64,000 nucleotides of DNA from Nocardioides mangrovicus (GCF_003674065.1 NZ_RDBE01000001.1:818571-882570), one strand, 5' to 3'; counted from the stretch's first letter, positions 51,545 to 61,707 are shown. Made by a program: numbers and translations. The notes: generated from the letters alone by a model not told the origin.

Positions 51545-52086
51545 CCGGTCCCAGCCCGTGGCGCACGACCTCCAGCCGGACCGTCTACCGCAACCCCTGG
51601 ATCCGGGTGCGCGAGGACGAGGTGGTCCACCCCGACGGCCGGGCCGGGATCTACGGGGTGGTCGAGCTCCCGGTGGCGGTCTTCGTGGTGGCACTGACCG
51701 AGGCCGACGAGGTGGTGCTGGTCGAGATGCACCGCTACACCACGGGCCCCTCGCTCGAGGTGCCCGCGGGCGGGTCGGAGGGCCAGGACCCGCTGTTGGC
51801 CGCGCAGCGCGAGCTGCGCGAGGAGACCGGCCTGCAGGCCTCGTCGTGGGAGCAGATCGGCACCATGCAGGCCCTCAACGGGATCGCCGACGCCCCCGAG
51901 GTGGTCTTCCTAGCGCGCGGGCTGAGCGCGGCCGAGGAGGGCGCCGAGCAGGCCGAGGAGGGCATCACGGCCGTACGTCGGGTGCCCTGGACCGAGACGA
52001 TGGACCTGGTGAGCCGCGGCGTGATCGGCGACGGCGAGAGCATCGCCAGCCTCATGCACGCGGCGCTGGCGCTCGGGAGGCTTTGA
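51541..52086 (+). CDS. NUDIX hydrolase (ADP-ribose pyrophosphatase-like)
   Basis: 181 residues. The Nudix box is GGSEGQDPLLAAQRELREETGL (about 78-99), with the REXXEE core as RELREE. The N-terminal pattern RTVYRNPWIRVREDEVVHPDGRAGIYGVVE and LVEMHRYTTGPSLEVPAGG resembles ADP-ribose pyrophosphatases (NudF group). It hydrolyses a nucleoside diphosphate linked to another moiety, with Mg2+. ATG overlaps the TetR stop. Confidence 0.87.
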   Translation: MTGPSPWRTTSSRTVYRNPWIRVREDEVVHPDGRAGIYGVVELPVAVFVVALTEADEVVLVEMHRYTTGPSLEVPAGGSEGQDPLLAAQRELREETGLQASSWEQIGTMQALNGIADAPEVVFLARGLSAAEEGAEQAEEGITAVRRVPWTETMDLVSRGVIGDGESIASLMHAALALGRL

Positions 52087-52093
52087 GCGCGCC

Positions 52094-52130
52094 GGTGGTC
52101 GAGGAGGTCGCCTGCGACCGTCTCGAAACC
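52094..52130. repeat. REP-like hairpin between NUDIX and MerR genes
   Basis: GGTCGC, CT, GCGACC (52106-52119), flanked by GGTCGAG and CTCGAAACC. The sequence resembles the interspersed GGTTTCGAGAC(...)TCAACCACC repeats common in Nocardioides-type genomes. It lies between convergent genes. Confidence 0.45.
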
Positions 52131-52135
52131 CGCGG

Positions 52136-52819
52136 CTAGCCGTCGGTCCAGCGGCGGTGCGGCGAGCCCTCGGGCGGCGGGTCGATCCGGGTGCGATCGC
52201 GCACGGCGTGCTCCTGGGCGAGGCGGCGCACCACGAGCACGACCGGCTCGGAGAGCACGGTGGTGCTGATGGCGTTGAGCAGCGCACGCTCGGGATCGCT
52301 GAGGTCCACGAAGCCGATCTCGGCCTCCGCGACGGCGCCGAGGTGCTCGGAGTACAGGTCCAGCAGGTCGGTCAGCCCGCGGCCGGGTCGGTCGGCCCCG
52401 GCGCCGGTCTCCAGCAGTGCGTCGAGCGCGACCGCCAGCGCCTCGCGGTGCGGGCTGGCGGTGCCGACCTGCCAGCCCCGTCGCCCGATCATCGCCTCGA
52501 CGGCGGCCAGCGCCTCCGGACTGGGAGTTCGCTCCTCCATCACCCGGCGGGAGAGCTCGTAGTGGGCGGCGCCCACCGCCTGCGGCACCCGGACGTCGGG
52601 ACCGTCGGCGGACTCCAGGATGCGGCGCACCTGGTCGAGCTTGAGCTGGCCGACCTCGGTCAGGGCCTTGACCAGCCGCAGCCGCGCCACATGGGCCTCG
52701 TCGTACTCCGCGCGCATCGGGCCGACCGATCGACCCTTCGGCAGCACGCCGACCCTCAGGTAGTGCTTGATCGTGTCGACCGGGATCCGCGTGCGCTCAC
52801 TGAGCTCGGAGATCCACAC
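52136..52819 (-). CDS. MerR family transcriptional regulator
   Basis: 227 residues. The N-terminal winged helix (about 1-70) reads WISELSERTRIPVDTIKHYLRVGVLPKG...YDEAHVARLRLVKALTEVGQLKLDQVRRIL. The long C-terminal domain (about 90-227) has no metal-binding Cys, so it is not a metal sensor; this resembles the MerR group with a helical TipAS-unrelated effector domain. GTG start. It lies upstream of the ndgR-type gene on the same strand, transcribed away from it. Target unknown. Confidence 0.8.
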   Translation of the reverse strand: MWISELSERTRIPVDTIKHYLRVGVLPKGRSVGPMRAEYDEAHVARLRLVKALTEVGQLKLDQVRRILESADGPDVRVPQAVGAAHYELSRRVMEERTPSPEALAAVEAMIGRRGWQVGTASPHREALAVALDALLETGAGADRPGRGLTDLLDLYSEHLGAVAEAEIGFVDLSDPERALLNAISTTVLSEPVVLVVRRLAQEHAVRDRTRIDPPPEGSPHRRWTDG

Positions 52820-52910
52820 GGCCCGAGATTAGGGCATGTGCGGCCAAACCCCACCAACTGCGCGTCGTCCGGACCGCCCGGCCTGGACGACCAGCCCGGA
52901 TGACCAGGGT

Positions 52911-53648
52911 CTAGTCGCCCGCAGCGGCGCGTCGCAGCGACTCGCTGAGCCGCTCGGCCGCGGCGAGCACGGCCGGGGCGTGCATACGACCCGGCTGACG
53001 CGAGAGCCGCTCGAGCGGGCCGGAGACCGACACGGCGCCGACGATCTTGCCCGAGGGCGAGCGCACCGGCGCCGACACCGAGGCCACGCCCGCCTCGCGC
53101 TCGCCGACCGACTGCGCCCAGCCGCGGCGGCGGATGCCGGAGAGGGCGGCGGCGGAGAAGGCGGCGTTCTGCAGACCCCGGTGCATCCGCTCGGGGTCCT
53201 CCCAGGCCAGCAGCACCTGGGCCGCCGAGCCGGCCCGCATGGTGAGCTGCGAGCCGACGGGGATCGTGTCACGCAGGCCGGTGGGCCGCTCGGCGGCAGC
53301 GACGCACACGCGGTACTCGCCCTGCCGGCGCCACAGCTGCGCCGACTCGCCGGTGATGTCGCGCAGCCGCGCCAGCACGGGTCCGGCGGCGGCGAGCAGC
53401 CGGTCCTCGCCGGCCGCGGCGGAGAGCTCGGCCAGGCGCGGGCCGAGCACGAAGCGGCCCTGCATGTCGCGGGCCACCAATCGGTGGTGCTCCAGCGCGA
53501 CGGCCAGCCGGTGGGCGGTCGGCCGGGCCAGCCCAGTGCCGGCGACCAGCCCGGCCAGGGTGGCCGGACCCGACTCGAGCGCGGCCAGGACCTGCGCCGC
53601 CTTGTCCAGCACGCCGACGCCGCTGCCACCCGTCGATGCGTTGTCCAT
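52911..53648 (-). CDS. ndgR: IclR family regulator of leuCD (LtbR/NdgR-like)
   Basis: 245 residues. The winged helix (about 12-70) reads [46 protein letters not shown]. The IclR effector domain (about 85-240) has [21 protein letters not shown] and [23 protein letters not shown]. It is divergent from leuCD with 81 bp between, exactly the context of LtbR in Corynebacterium and NdgR in Streptomyces, which control leucine genes and respond to amino-acid supply. Start ATG within a CCATATGG palindrome (53645-53652). The name is by synteny and similarity, not experiment. Confidence 0.88.
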   Translation of the reverse strand: MDNASTGGSGVGVLDKAAQVLAALESGPATLAGLVAGTGLARPTAHRLAVALEHHRLVARDMQGRFVLGPRLAELSAAAGEDRLLAAAGPVLARLRDITGESAQLWRRQGEYRVCVAAAERPTGLRDTIPVGSQLTMRAGSAAQVLLAWEDPERMHRGLQNAAFSAAALSGIRRRGWAQSVGEREAGVASVSAPVRSPSGKIVGAVSVSGPLERLSRQPGRMHAPAVLAAAERLSESLRRAAAGD

Positions 53649-53662
53649 ATGGCAATACTGAC

Positions 53663-53698
53663 GTCTCAGATCATGGGACGCAAGGCGTATCGTGAGAC
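53663..53698. promoter_or_regulatory. GTCTCA/TGAGAC elements in the ndgR-leuC intergenic region
   Basis: GTCTCAGAT (53663-53671) and ATCGTGAGAC (53689-53698) are inverted to each other with one extra base. They contain the same hexamers as the dyad before the leuB leader and the half-site before ilvE. Candidate binding site of the IclR regulator. Confidence 0.55.
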
Positions 53699-53729
53699 TC
53701 ACAGAGACGGATCGAAGGAGATCGCCACC

Positions 53730-55127
<1,398 letters not shown>

Positions 55128-55136
55128 GGAACCCCC

Positions 55137-55736
55137 ATGCAACCCTTCACCACCCACACCGGCGTCGCCGTGCCGCTGCGGCGCAGCAACGTCGACACCG
55201 ACCAGATCATCCCGGCGGTCTACCTCAAGCGCGTGGCCCGCACCGGCTTCGAGGACGGCCTGTTCGCCGCCTGGCGCAACGACTCGACGTTCGTGCTCAA
55301 CCGCCCGGAGTACGCCGAGGGCTCGATCCTGGTCGCCGGCCCCGACTTCGGCACCGGCTCCTCGCGCGAGCACGCGGTGTGGGCGCTGCAGAACTACGGC
55401 TTCCGCGCGGTCATCAGCTCACGCTTCGGCGACATCTTCCGCGGCAACTCCGGCAAGGCCGGGCTGCTGACCGCGCAGGTCGACCAGAAGGTCGTGCAGC
55501 GCATCTGGGACCACCTCGAAGACCGTCCCGGCGCCACCGTGAGCATCGACCTGGAGACCCGCACCGTGAAGGCGGGCGACGGCGTCGACGCCATCGAGGA
55601 CTCCTTCGACATCGACGACTACACCCGATGGCAGCTGCTGGAGGGCCTCGACGACATCGACATCACGCTGGGGCACGAGGACGAGGTCTCCTCCTACGAG
55701 GCGTCCCGGCCGAGCTGGAAGCCGGTCACCGCGTAG
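55137..55736 (+). CDS. leuD: 3-isopropylmalate / citramalate dehydratase, small subunit
   Basis: 199 residues, swivelling domain of the isopropylmalate isomerase. [65 protein letters not shown] are the diagnostic blocks. Partner of LeuC. Start ATG 9 bp after leuC, preceded by AAGGAA. Followed by the convergent sulfone-utilisation operon rather than by hup as is common in relatives. Confidence 0.96.
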   Translation: MQPFTTHTGVAVPLRRSNVDTDQIIPAVYLKRVARTGFEDGLFAAWRNDSTFVLNRPEYAEGSILVAGPDFGTGSSREHAVWALQNYGFRAVISSRFGDIFRGNSGKAGLLTAQVDQKVVQRIWDHLEDRPGATVSIDLETRTVKAGDGVDAIEDSFDIDDYTRWQLLEGLDDIDITLGHEDEVSSYEASRPSWKPVTA

Positions 55737-55786
55737 CGGCGGCTGTCTCGGCAGGCTGGTCGGTCGTCACTCTGGCCCGAAGACCC

Positions 55787-56293
55787 CTACCCGGCCAGCC
55801 GCCCGAACCCGCTGCGGTGGAAGACCAGCGGCGTCCCGGCCTCGCCCTCGACGCCGTACTCCACGGCGTGCAGGCGCAGCAGCACCAGCAGGTGGTCGCC
55901 GGCCTCCACCTCCTGGTGGATGGTGCAGTCGAACCCGGCCAGGCCGTCGTCGAGGAACACGGCGCCGTCGTCGGTGACCGAGACGGCCAGGTCCTCGAAG
56001 CGGTGCTCGGGCGGGCCGGCCAGCCGGCGCGCGGCCTCGCCGTGGTGGTCGGCCAGCACGGTCAGGCCGAGGTGGGCGGCGCGGCGCAGGCTGGGCCAGG
56101 TCTTCGAACCGGTGGCCACCGAGAACGAGACCAGCGGCGGGTCGAGGCTCACCGAGGTGAACGAGCTGGCGGCCAGGCCGATGAGCTCGCCGTCGACGCG
56201 GGCGGCCACGGCCACGACGCCGCTGGGGTGCACGCCGAAAGCCTCGCGCAGCCGGACCGGGTCGAGGTCCTGGTTGGTGGGGAACGCGCTCAT
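55787..56293 (-). CDS. NAD(P)H:flavin oxidoreductase (flavin reductase domain)
   Basis: 168 residues, DIM6/NTAB-type flavin reductase. LREAFGVHPSGVVAVAARVDGELIGLAASSFTSVSLDPPLVSFSV is the FMN-binding opening; FEDLAVSVTDDGAVFLDDGLAGFDCTIHQEVEAGDHLLVLLRLH is the family's second half. It would supply FMNH2 to the flavin-dependent monooxygenases encoded upstream (two-component systems such as SsuE/SsuD and MsuE/SfnG). Last gene of the operon; ATG overlaps the preceding stop (ATGA). Confidence 0.88.
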   Translation of the reverse strand: MSAFPTNQDLDPVRLREAFGVHPSGVVAVAARVDGELIGLAASSFTSVSLDPPLVSFSVATGSKTWPSLRRAAHLGLTVLADHHGEAARRLAGPPEHRFEDLAVSVTDDGAVFLDDGLAGFDCTIHQEVEAGDHLLVLLRLHAVEYGVEGEAGTPLVFHRSGFGRLAG

Positions 56294-57423
56294 GCGAACG
56301 GCACCGCCCCGGTGGAGCTGCGCGGGGGAGCCGGGTGCGTCCACAGCCCGCGCTCGGCCAGCACGGGCAGCACGCCCTCGCCGAACCAATACGCCCCCTC
56401 CAGGTGCGGGTAGCCCGAGAGCACGAACTCCGAGATGCCCAGCGAGGCGTACTCCTCGATGCGGTCGGCCACCTCGGTGTGGCTGCCGACCAGTGCCGTG
56501 CCCGCGCCGCCGCGCACCAGGCCGACGCCGGCCCAGACGTTGGGGTGGATCTCCAGGCGGTCCTTGGAGCCGCCGTTGAGGGCGAGCATGCGGCGCTGTC
56601 CCTCGGACTCGCTGCGCCTCAGCCCCGACTGGACCTTGGCGATGGTCTCCTCGTCGATGCCGGCGAGCAGCCGGTCGGCCTCGGCCCACGCCTCCTCGGA
56701 GGTGTCGCGGGTGATGGTGTGAAACCGGATGCCGAAGCGGACCTCGCGTCCCTCCTCGGCGGCGAGCTTGCTGATCCACTCGATCTTCTCGGCCACGGCC
56801 TCGGGCGGCTCGCCCCAGGTCAGGTAGACGTCGGCGTGCTTGGCGGCGACGTCGCCGGCGGCGGGGGACGAGCCGCCGAAGTAGATCTCGGGCAGCGGGT
56901 CGGGGATCTGGGCCAGGACGGCGTCCTCGAGCGCGAGGTGCTCGCCGCGGTAGGTCACCGACTCCCCGGTCCACAGCCGGCGCACGACGTCGAGGAACTC
57001 CCCGCAGCGCGCGTAGCGCTCCTCCTTGTCGAGGAAGTCGCCGTACATGCGCTGCTCGTGCGACTCCCCGCCGGTGACGACGTTGAGCAGCAGCCGCCCG
57101 CCGGTGAGGTTCTGGAAGGTGCCGGCCATCTGTGCGGCCAGGAACGGCGAGGTGAGCCCCGGACGGAACGCCACGAGGAACCGCAGCCGCTGCGAGACCT
57201 GGCTGATCATGGCGGTGGAGAGCCACGCGTCGTCGCACCAGGCGCCGGTGGGGGTCAGCGCGGCGTCGAAGCCGACGTCCTCGGCGGCGCGGGCGATCTG
57301 GCCGAGGTAGGAGACGCTGGCTGGCCGGCCCTGCGGGATCGCGGCCGTGCCGTGACCGCCGCCGACGACGTGGCGTCCGTCGCCGCCGTTGGTGGGCAGG
57401 AACCAGTGGAAGGTCAGTGACAT
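56290..57423 (-). CDS. ssuD: FMNH2-dependent alkanesulfonate monooxygenase (SsuD/MsuD type)
   Basis: 377 residues, luciferase-like TIM barrel. FHWFLPTNGGDGRHVVGG at the N-terminus, GAWCDDAWLSTAMISQVSQRLRFLVAFRPG, GGRLLLNVVTGGE and SGYPHLEGAYWFGEGVLPVL match SsuD; the Cys and His near the active site are present. It cleaves alkanesulfonates to sulfite and aldehyde. In the operon it would act on methanesulfonate formed from dimethyl sulfone. Followed by the flavin reductase with ATGA overlap. Confidence 0.9.
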   Translation of the reverse strand: MSLTFHWFLPTNGGDGRHVVGGGHGTAAIPQGRPASVSYLGQIARAAEDVGFDAALTPTGAWCDDAWLSTAMISQVSQRLRFLVAFRPGLTSPFLAAQMAGTFQNLTGGRLLLNVVTGGESHEQRMYGDFLDKEERYARCGEFLDVVRRLWTGESVTYRGEHLALEDAVLAQIPDPLPEIYFGGSSPAAGDVAAKHADVYLTWGEPPEAVAEKIEWISKLAAEEGREVRFGIRFHTITRDTSEEAWAEADRLLAGIDEETIAKVQSGLRRSESEGQRRMLALNGGSKDRLEIHPNVWAGVGLVRGGAGTALVGSHTEVADRIEEYASLGISEFVLSGYPHLEGAYWFGEGVLPVLAERGLWTHPAPPRSSTGAVPFA

Positions 57424-57429
57424 CGGTCC

Positions 57430-58635
57430 TCAGATCTGTCCGTGGTTGGGGGGCGGGGTGCGCTCCAAAGCCCAGTGCCCCAGGTGCTGCACCTTCCACG
57501 ACGCCGGGTCGTGCAGCGTGTGGGTGCGGGCGTTGCGCCAGTGCCGGTGCAGGTTGAGCGAGTCGAGCGCCGAGCGGGTGCCGGCGACCTCGAAGAGCCG
57601 GCTCGAGGCCTCCAGCGAGGCCTGCGTGGACGACGCCCGAGCAGCCGCGACGGCGAGGCTCGCGGCGTCGGCGCTCTCGGCGCTCAGGTGCGCGCCGGCC
57701 GCGTCGACCGCTGCGGCCGCCTCGCGCAGCAGCGCCTCGCTGGCGCGGACCTGCAGCTCGAGCTCGCCGAACGCCTGTACCACCAGTGGGTCGTCGGCGG
57801 CCCGCTCGACACCGGCGTCGGGGTACGGCCGGCTCTTGGCCACCACGAACGCGGCGGCCTCGTCGAGGGCGGCCCGGGCGATGCCGGCGTCGAGCGCGGC
57901 GTGCAGCAGCTGGGCGAACGCGCCGTAGACCTGCGGGCCGTCGAACGTCAGGTGCCAGGGCGTCACCTTGTCGCGCGGCACCCGCACGCCGGCCAGGCGC
58001 ACGGTGCCGCTGGCGGTGGTGCGCTGACCCATGCCGTCCCAGTCGTCGACGACCTCCACGCCGGGCGCGGTGCGCCTGACCCAGGCCACGTGGAGCGGGC
58101 CGTCCTCGCCGAGGTGGGCGAGCACCGGGATCCAGTCCGCGAACAGCGCGCCGGTGCTGTAGCCCTTGACCCCGTCGAGGAGCCAGTCGCCGCCCGGCTC
58201 GGCCGGGTCGGGACGCAGCGTGGTGGCGAAGTCGCGCACGTGCTTGGTGCCGGTCTCGGACTGCGCGTTGCCGAACCGTGCGCCCGCCAGCACCTCGTCG
58301 AAGAAGAACCGCCGCTGCGCATCCGTGCCGTGGTGGCGCAGCGCGTTGACGTAGACGAAGTGGCTGTGGGGGATCTGCGCGACGCTGGGGTCGCCGGCGG
58401 CGAGCAGCCGGAACACCTCCGCCACCGTGCCCGCGCCGACGTCGGCGCCACCGAATCCGGCGGGCACGGTGATGGCGAGCAGGCCCGAGGCGGAGAGTGC
58501 CTCGAGCTCTTTCTCGGGCAGGCGGCGCTCGGCGTCGCGCGTGGCGGCGTCCTCGGCCAGCCACGCGCCGAGCTCGCCGGCGGTGCGCACCGCCGAGTCG
58601 GCGTCGAGCACGGGGACGGGGGTGGGCCTGCTCAT
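57430..58635 (-). CDS. sfnB: acyl-CoA dehydrogenase-fold monooxygenase (SfnB/DszC-like)
   Basis: 401 residues. Acyl-CoA dehydrogenase fold: LLAITVPAGFGGADVG, FGNAQSETGTKHVRDFATTLR, GDWLLDGVKGYSTGALFADWI and a C-terminal DSLNLHRHWRNARTHTLHDPASWKVQHLGHWALE. The last block and the lack of the acyl-CoA catalytic Glu context are typical of the SfnB/DszC/NtaA-like sulfur acquisition group. These use reduced flavin in sulfur scavenging. Six bp before ssuD; ATG overlaps the sfnG stop. Confidence 0.82.
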   Translation of the reverse strand: MSRPTPVPVLDADSAVRTAGELGAWLAEDAATRDAERRLPEKELEALSASGLLAITVPAGFGGADVGAGTVAEVFRLLAAGDPSVAQIPHSHFVYVNALRHHGTDAQRRFFFDEVLAGARFGNAQSETGTKHVRDFATTLRPDPAEPGGDWLLDGVKGYSTGALFADWIPVLAHLGEDGPLHVAWVRRTAPGVEVVDDWDGMGQRTTASGTVRLAGVRVPRDKVTPWHLTFDGPQVYGAFAQLLHAALDAGIARAALDEAAAFVVAKSRPYPDAGVERAADDPLVVQAFGELELQVRASEALLREAAAAVDAAGAHLSAESADAASLAVAAARASSTQASLEASSRLFEVAGTRSALDSLNLHRHWRNARTHTLHDPASWKVQHLGHWALERTPPPNHGQI

Positions 58636-59726
58636 GCGCGGGCGAGCTCCGCGGCCTCGAGCTCGCGGACGATCGGCAGCACCTCGCGGCCGAAGTATGC
58701 GACGTCCTCGTGGTAGTGCAAGAAGCCCAGCAGCAGCAGGTTCACGCCGCGTCGCTTGTACTCCATCATCCGCTCCGCGATCTGCTCCGGCGTGCCGATG
58801 AGGCCGGTGCGGAACCCGTCGTTGTACTGCACCAGGTCGGCGAACTCCGAGTCCTGCCACATGCCCTTCTTGTCGCCGGTCGACTGGCCGGCCTCCTTCA
58901 CCGCCGACCCGAAGCCCTCGACCGCCTCGCGGTCGGCTTTGTCGACGATCTCGCGCAGCACGTCGCGCGCCTCGGCCTCGGTGTCGCGGCCGATGAAGAA
59001 GCCGTTGACGCCGAAGCGCACCGTGCGGCCGTGCACCTGGGCCACGTCGCGCACGTCCTGGATCTGCTCGGAGATGCCGTCGGGGGTGTTGCCGTTGGCG
59101 AAGTACCAGTCGCTGACCCGGCCGGCCATGCCACGGGCGTCGGAGGAGTTGCCGCCCTGGAAGATCTCCGGGTGCGGGCGGCCCGCGGACGCGAGGGGCT
59201 TGGGCTTGAGGTCGAAGTCGTGCAGCCGGTAGAAGTCGCCGGCCAGCTCGGCGTGCTCGGAGGTCCAGATCTCCTTGAGGTAGCGGATGAACTCCTCCGA
59301 GCGCCGGTACCGCTCGCCGTGCTCGAGCCACGGCTCGCCCAGCTGGGTGAACTCGTTCTTGAACCAGCCGCTGACGACGTTGACCGCCGCGCGGCCGCCC
59401 GAGAGGTGGTCGGCCGTGGCCAGGAACTTGGCCAGGACACCGGGCTGCCAGAGTCCGGGGTGCACGGCCGCGATCACCTTCAGGCGCTCGGTGGCCAGCA
59501 GCAGCGCGAGGCTGAAGCTGGTCGACTCGTGCTGGTAGGCCGCGCCGTAGGACGCCATGTAGCGCACCTGCGAGAGGGCGTACTCGAAGCCGTTGTTCTC
59601 GGCCAGCTGGGCGAGGGTCTTGTTGTACTCATAGCCCCAGTCGGTGCGCTGCTCGATCTTGCTCACCACCAGGCCGCCGCTGACGTTGGGCACCCAGTAG
59701 GCGAACTTGAGGGGTTCGTGGCTCAT
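58632..59726 (-). CDS. sfnG: dimethyl sulfone monooxygenase (SfnG-like)
   Basis: 364 residues, luciferase-like. LKFAYWVPNVSGGLVVSKIEQRTDWGYEYNKTLAQLAE is the typical SfnG opening, followed by HPGLWQPGVLAKFLATADHLSGGRAAVNVVSGWFKNEF and PEIFQGGNSSDARGMAGRVSDWYFANGNTPDG. It oxidises dimethyl sulfone to methanesulfinate with FMNH2 and O2. First gene of the operon; ATG with AGGAGA 6 nt upstream. It diverges from a LysR regulator. Methanesulfinate would then be oxidised and desulfonated by the downstream enzymes. Confidence 0.9.
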   Translation of the reverse strand: MSHEPLKFAYWVPNVSGGLVVSKIEQRTDWGYEYNKTLAQLAENNGFEYALSQVRYMASYGAAYQHESTSFSLALLLATERLKVIAAVHPGLWQPGVLAKFLATADHLSGGRAAVNVVSGWFKNEFTQLGEPWLEHGERYRRSEEFIRYLKEIWTSEHAELAGDFYRLHDFDLKPKPLASAGRPHPEIFQGGNSSDARGMAGRVSDWYFANGNTPDGISEQIQDVRDVAQVHGRTVRFGVNGFFIGRDTEAEARDVLREIVDKADREAVEGFGSAVKEAGQSTGDKKGMWQDSEFADLVQYNDGFRTGLIGTPEQIAERMMEYKRRGVNLLLLGFLHYHEDVAYFGREVLPIVRELEAAELARA

Positions 59727-59923
59727 CGTGTCTCCTGGTGTATCTCGCTGTATGTGAATCAGATTGGTCGACTTTGAAGGCCGGTTCAAGGAGGTGCACC
59801 GGCGGAACTCCCGACGCGGTGATAGGCGCTGCCTCGCACTGCGATCCGGTGGTGGCCTGTAAGTACATCAACACAGTAGACTTTGTGATCGTCAGTCCCC
59901 GCGCCGGTCTGAGAGGTGGACGC

Positions 59924-60886
59924 ATGAGGTTCGAACAGCTCGAGTACGTCGCGGCCGTGGCCCGGTACGGCTCGCTGCGTCGTGCGGCCGAGCAGCTGCA
60001 CGTCTCGCAGCCCGCGGTGAGCGAGGCGCTGGCCAAGCTCGAGCAGGAGCTCGGCGTGACGCTGCTCGAGCGGCGCCGCACCGGTGCCCGGGTCACTGCG
60101 CAGGGTCGCGAGCTGCTGCAGCACATCACCCAGGTCCTGGACGCCGCCGACCAGCTGCGTGCCGCGGCCGGCGATGCCGGACGCCGGCGCAGCGTCCGGC
60201 TGGGCACCGTGAACGCGGCGACGTCCAGCGTCGTGGCGCCGGCGGTCGCCGGGTTCCACGACGCGTGGCCCGGCGTCGGCGTCGAGGTGCTCGACGAGCG
60301 GCAGGACGACGTCGTGCGCGGCGTGGAGGAGGGTGGTCTCGACCTCGGCCTGGTCAACCTCCTCGGCGACGACGACCCGCCCCCGGGGCTGGTCGCCACC
60401 ACCTTGCTGAGCGGACGCGCGGTGGTGGTCCTCCCGGTCGACCACCCCCTGGCCGCACGCGAGGTCGTCGACACCGCCGAGCTGCGCGAGGAGCCGTTCG
60501 TGATGATGCGAGCCGGGTACCTCATGCATCGCTTCGCCCACCGGCTCTTCGGCGACCAGCCGCCGCGCACGACCGTCACCGCCGACGGGGCGACCATGGG
60601 CACCGCCCTCGTCGCCGGCGGTCTCGGGCTCACGCTGCTGCCCGACTACAGCGTCGTCGACGACCCCTTGGAGCGCGGCGGTGTGCTCACCTCACGGCCG
60701 GTGCGCGACGGTGCACCGGTCTCGCTCGTGCTGGTGAGTAGACCTGACCGGCGTACGCCGCTGGCGGTGCGCGCGTTGAGCGAGGAGCTGGTGCGCAGCG
60801 CCGCGGCGACCTCTGCCATGATGGTCGATCGTCAAGCAGGCAACGCGAAAGTCCACTCCGAGGAGCTTGCCGCCGACTCGGCGTGA
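59924..60886 (+). CDS. LysR-type regulator of the sulfone operon
   Basis: 320 residues. HTH (about 1-60) FEQLEYVAAVARYGSLRRAAEQLHVSQPAVSEALAKLEQELGVTLLERRR; periplasmic-binding-like effector domain (about 90-295) with SVRLGTVNAATSSVVAPAV. It is divergent from sfnG with 197 bp between, where LysR sites are expected (TGAA...TTCA near 59775-59788 and ACA-rich sequence near 59873). By analogy to Cbl/SsuR it would activate the operon when sulfate is short, but the ligand is unknown. ATG preceded by GAGAGGTGG. Confidence 0.85.
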   Translation: MRFEQLEYVAAVARYGSLRRAAEQLHVSQPAVSEALAKLEQELGVTLLERRRTGARVTAQGRELLQHITQVLDAADQLRAAAGDAGRRRSVRLGTVNAATSSVVAPAVAGFHDAWPGVGVEVLDERQDDVVRGVEEGGLDLGLVNLLGDDDPPPGLVATTLLSGRAVVVLPVDHPLAAREVVDTAELREEPFVMMRAGYLMHRFAHRLFGDQPPRTTVTADGATMGTALVAGGLGLTLLPDYSVVDDPLERGGVLTSRPVRDGAPVSLVLVSRPDRRTPLAVRALSEELVRSAAATSAMMVDRQAGNAKVHSEELAADSA

Positions 60887-60964
60887 GAGTGGCGCCACTG
60901 GTGTCACGACGCCGAGAGGCCAGAGCAGCAAGGAAACTCAGCGCCATCCTTGGCCGTGTCGACA

Positions 60965-60994
60965 TTGTGACAAGTGCTCGGATGTGCCTAGCGT
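60965..60994 (+). promoter_or_regulatory. hup promoter
   Basis: TTGTGA (60965-60970), 18 bp spacer, TAGCGT (60989-60994). The 5' UTR would be about 55 nt, ending in the GGAGGAG ribosome-binding site. Confidence 0.6.
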
Positions 60995-61054
60995 TCGCCT
61001 GACAGCACAACGGCGGGCAGTCGCCCGACGGCGTCCCACCGGAGGAGAAACGCA

Positions 61055-61660
61055 GTGAACAAGTCCCAGCTGATCGAGGCGCTCTCGCAGCGCTTCGAGG
61101 GCAACAAGAAGCAGGCCGCGCACGCGCTGGAGTCGGTCCTCGACACCATCACGCGCGAGGTCGCCAAGGGCGAGAAGGTCGCCATCACGGGGTTCGGCTC
61201 GTTCGAGAAGCGCGTGCGCGACGCCCGTTGGGTGCGCAACCCGCGCACGGGTGAGCGCATCAAGGCCAAGAAGACGGCGATCCCGCGCTTCAACGCCGGG
61301 GCCGACCTGAAGAACGTCGTCTCGGGTGCGAAGAAGCTGCCGAAGCTCACGCTGGCCACCGCCTCGGCCGCCGTCCCGGCTGCGGCGAAGAAGACCGCCA
61401 GCCGCACCACGGCCGCCGCCAAGAAGACGACGCCCGCCAAGAAGACGACGCCGGCGAAGACCGCGGCCAAGAAGGCCACCCCGGCGAAGAAGGCGACGAC
61501 CGCCAAGAAGACGACGCCGGCGAAGACGGCGGCGAAGAAGACCGCGCCGGCGAAGAAGGCGACGCCCGCCAAGAAGACGACGCCGGCGAAGACGGCGGCC
61601 AAGAAGACCGCGCCCGCCAAGAAGACTGCGGCGAAGAAGACCGCGGCCAAGAAGGCGTAG
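61055..61660 (+). CDS. hup: HU-family nucleoid protein with Lys/Ala/Pro-rich tail
   Basis: 201 residues. An N-terminal HU domain (1-90: MNKSQLIEALSQRFEGNKKQ, GFGSFEKRVRDARWVRNPRTGERIKAKKT) is followed by a 110-residue tail of PAKKTT/AAKK repeats like eukaryotic H1 and mycobacterial HupB (HLP). It compacts DNA and may bind ribosomes or iron as HupB does. The tail is encoded by a near-periodic GCCAAGAAG sequence, a source of length variation by slippage. GTG with GGAGGAG. Confidence 0.95.
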   Translation: MNKSQLIEALSQRFEGNKKQAAHALESVLDTITREVAKGEKVAITGFGSFEKRVRDARWVRNPRTGERIKAKKTAIPRFNAGADLKNVVSGAKKLPKLTLATASAAVPAAAKKTASRTTAAAKKTTPAKKTTPAKTAAKKATPAKKATTAKKTTPAKTAAKKTAPAKKATPAKKTTPAKTAAKKTAPAKKTAAKKTAAKKA

Positions 61661-61675
61661 CCCGCTCGAGACGAC

Positions 61676-61707
61676 AGGGCGGTGACCGGGCGACCGGTCA
61701 CCGCCCT
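61676..61707. terminator. bidirectional hairpin between hup and cofC
   Basis: GGGCGGTGACCGG (61677-61689), GCGA loop, CCGGTCACCGCCC (61694-61706), extended by A-T to 14 bp, then TT. It contains the cofC stop codon. Confidence 0.75.

Noticed and set aside
55787..59726. F420-dependent role for the luciferase-like enzymes
   Set aside because: They match SfnG and SsuD and share an operon with a flavin reductase, pointing to FMNH2.
61380..61660. CRISPR-like or satellite repeat from the periodic GCCAAGAAG sequence
   Set aside because: The repeat is in frame, encodes the Lys/Ala/Pro tail of HU, and has no unique spacers.
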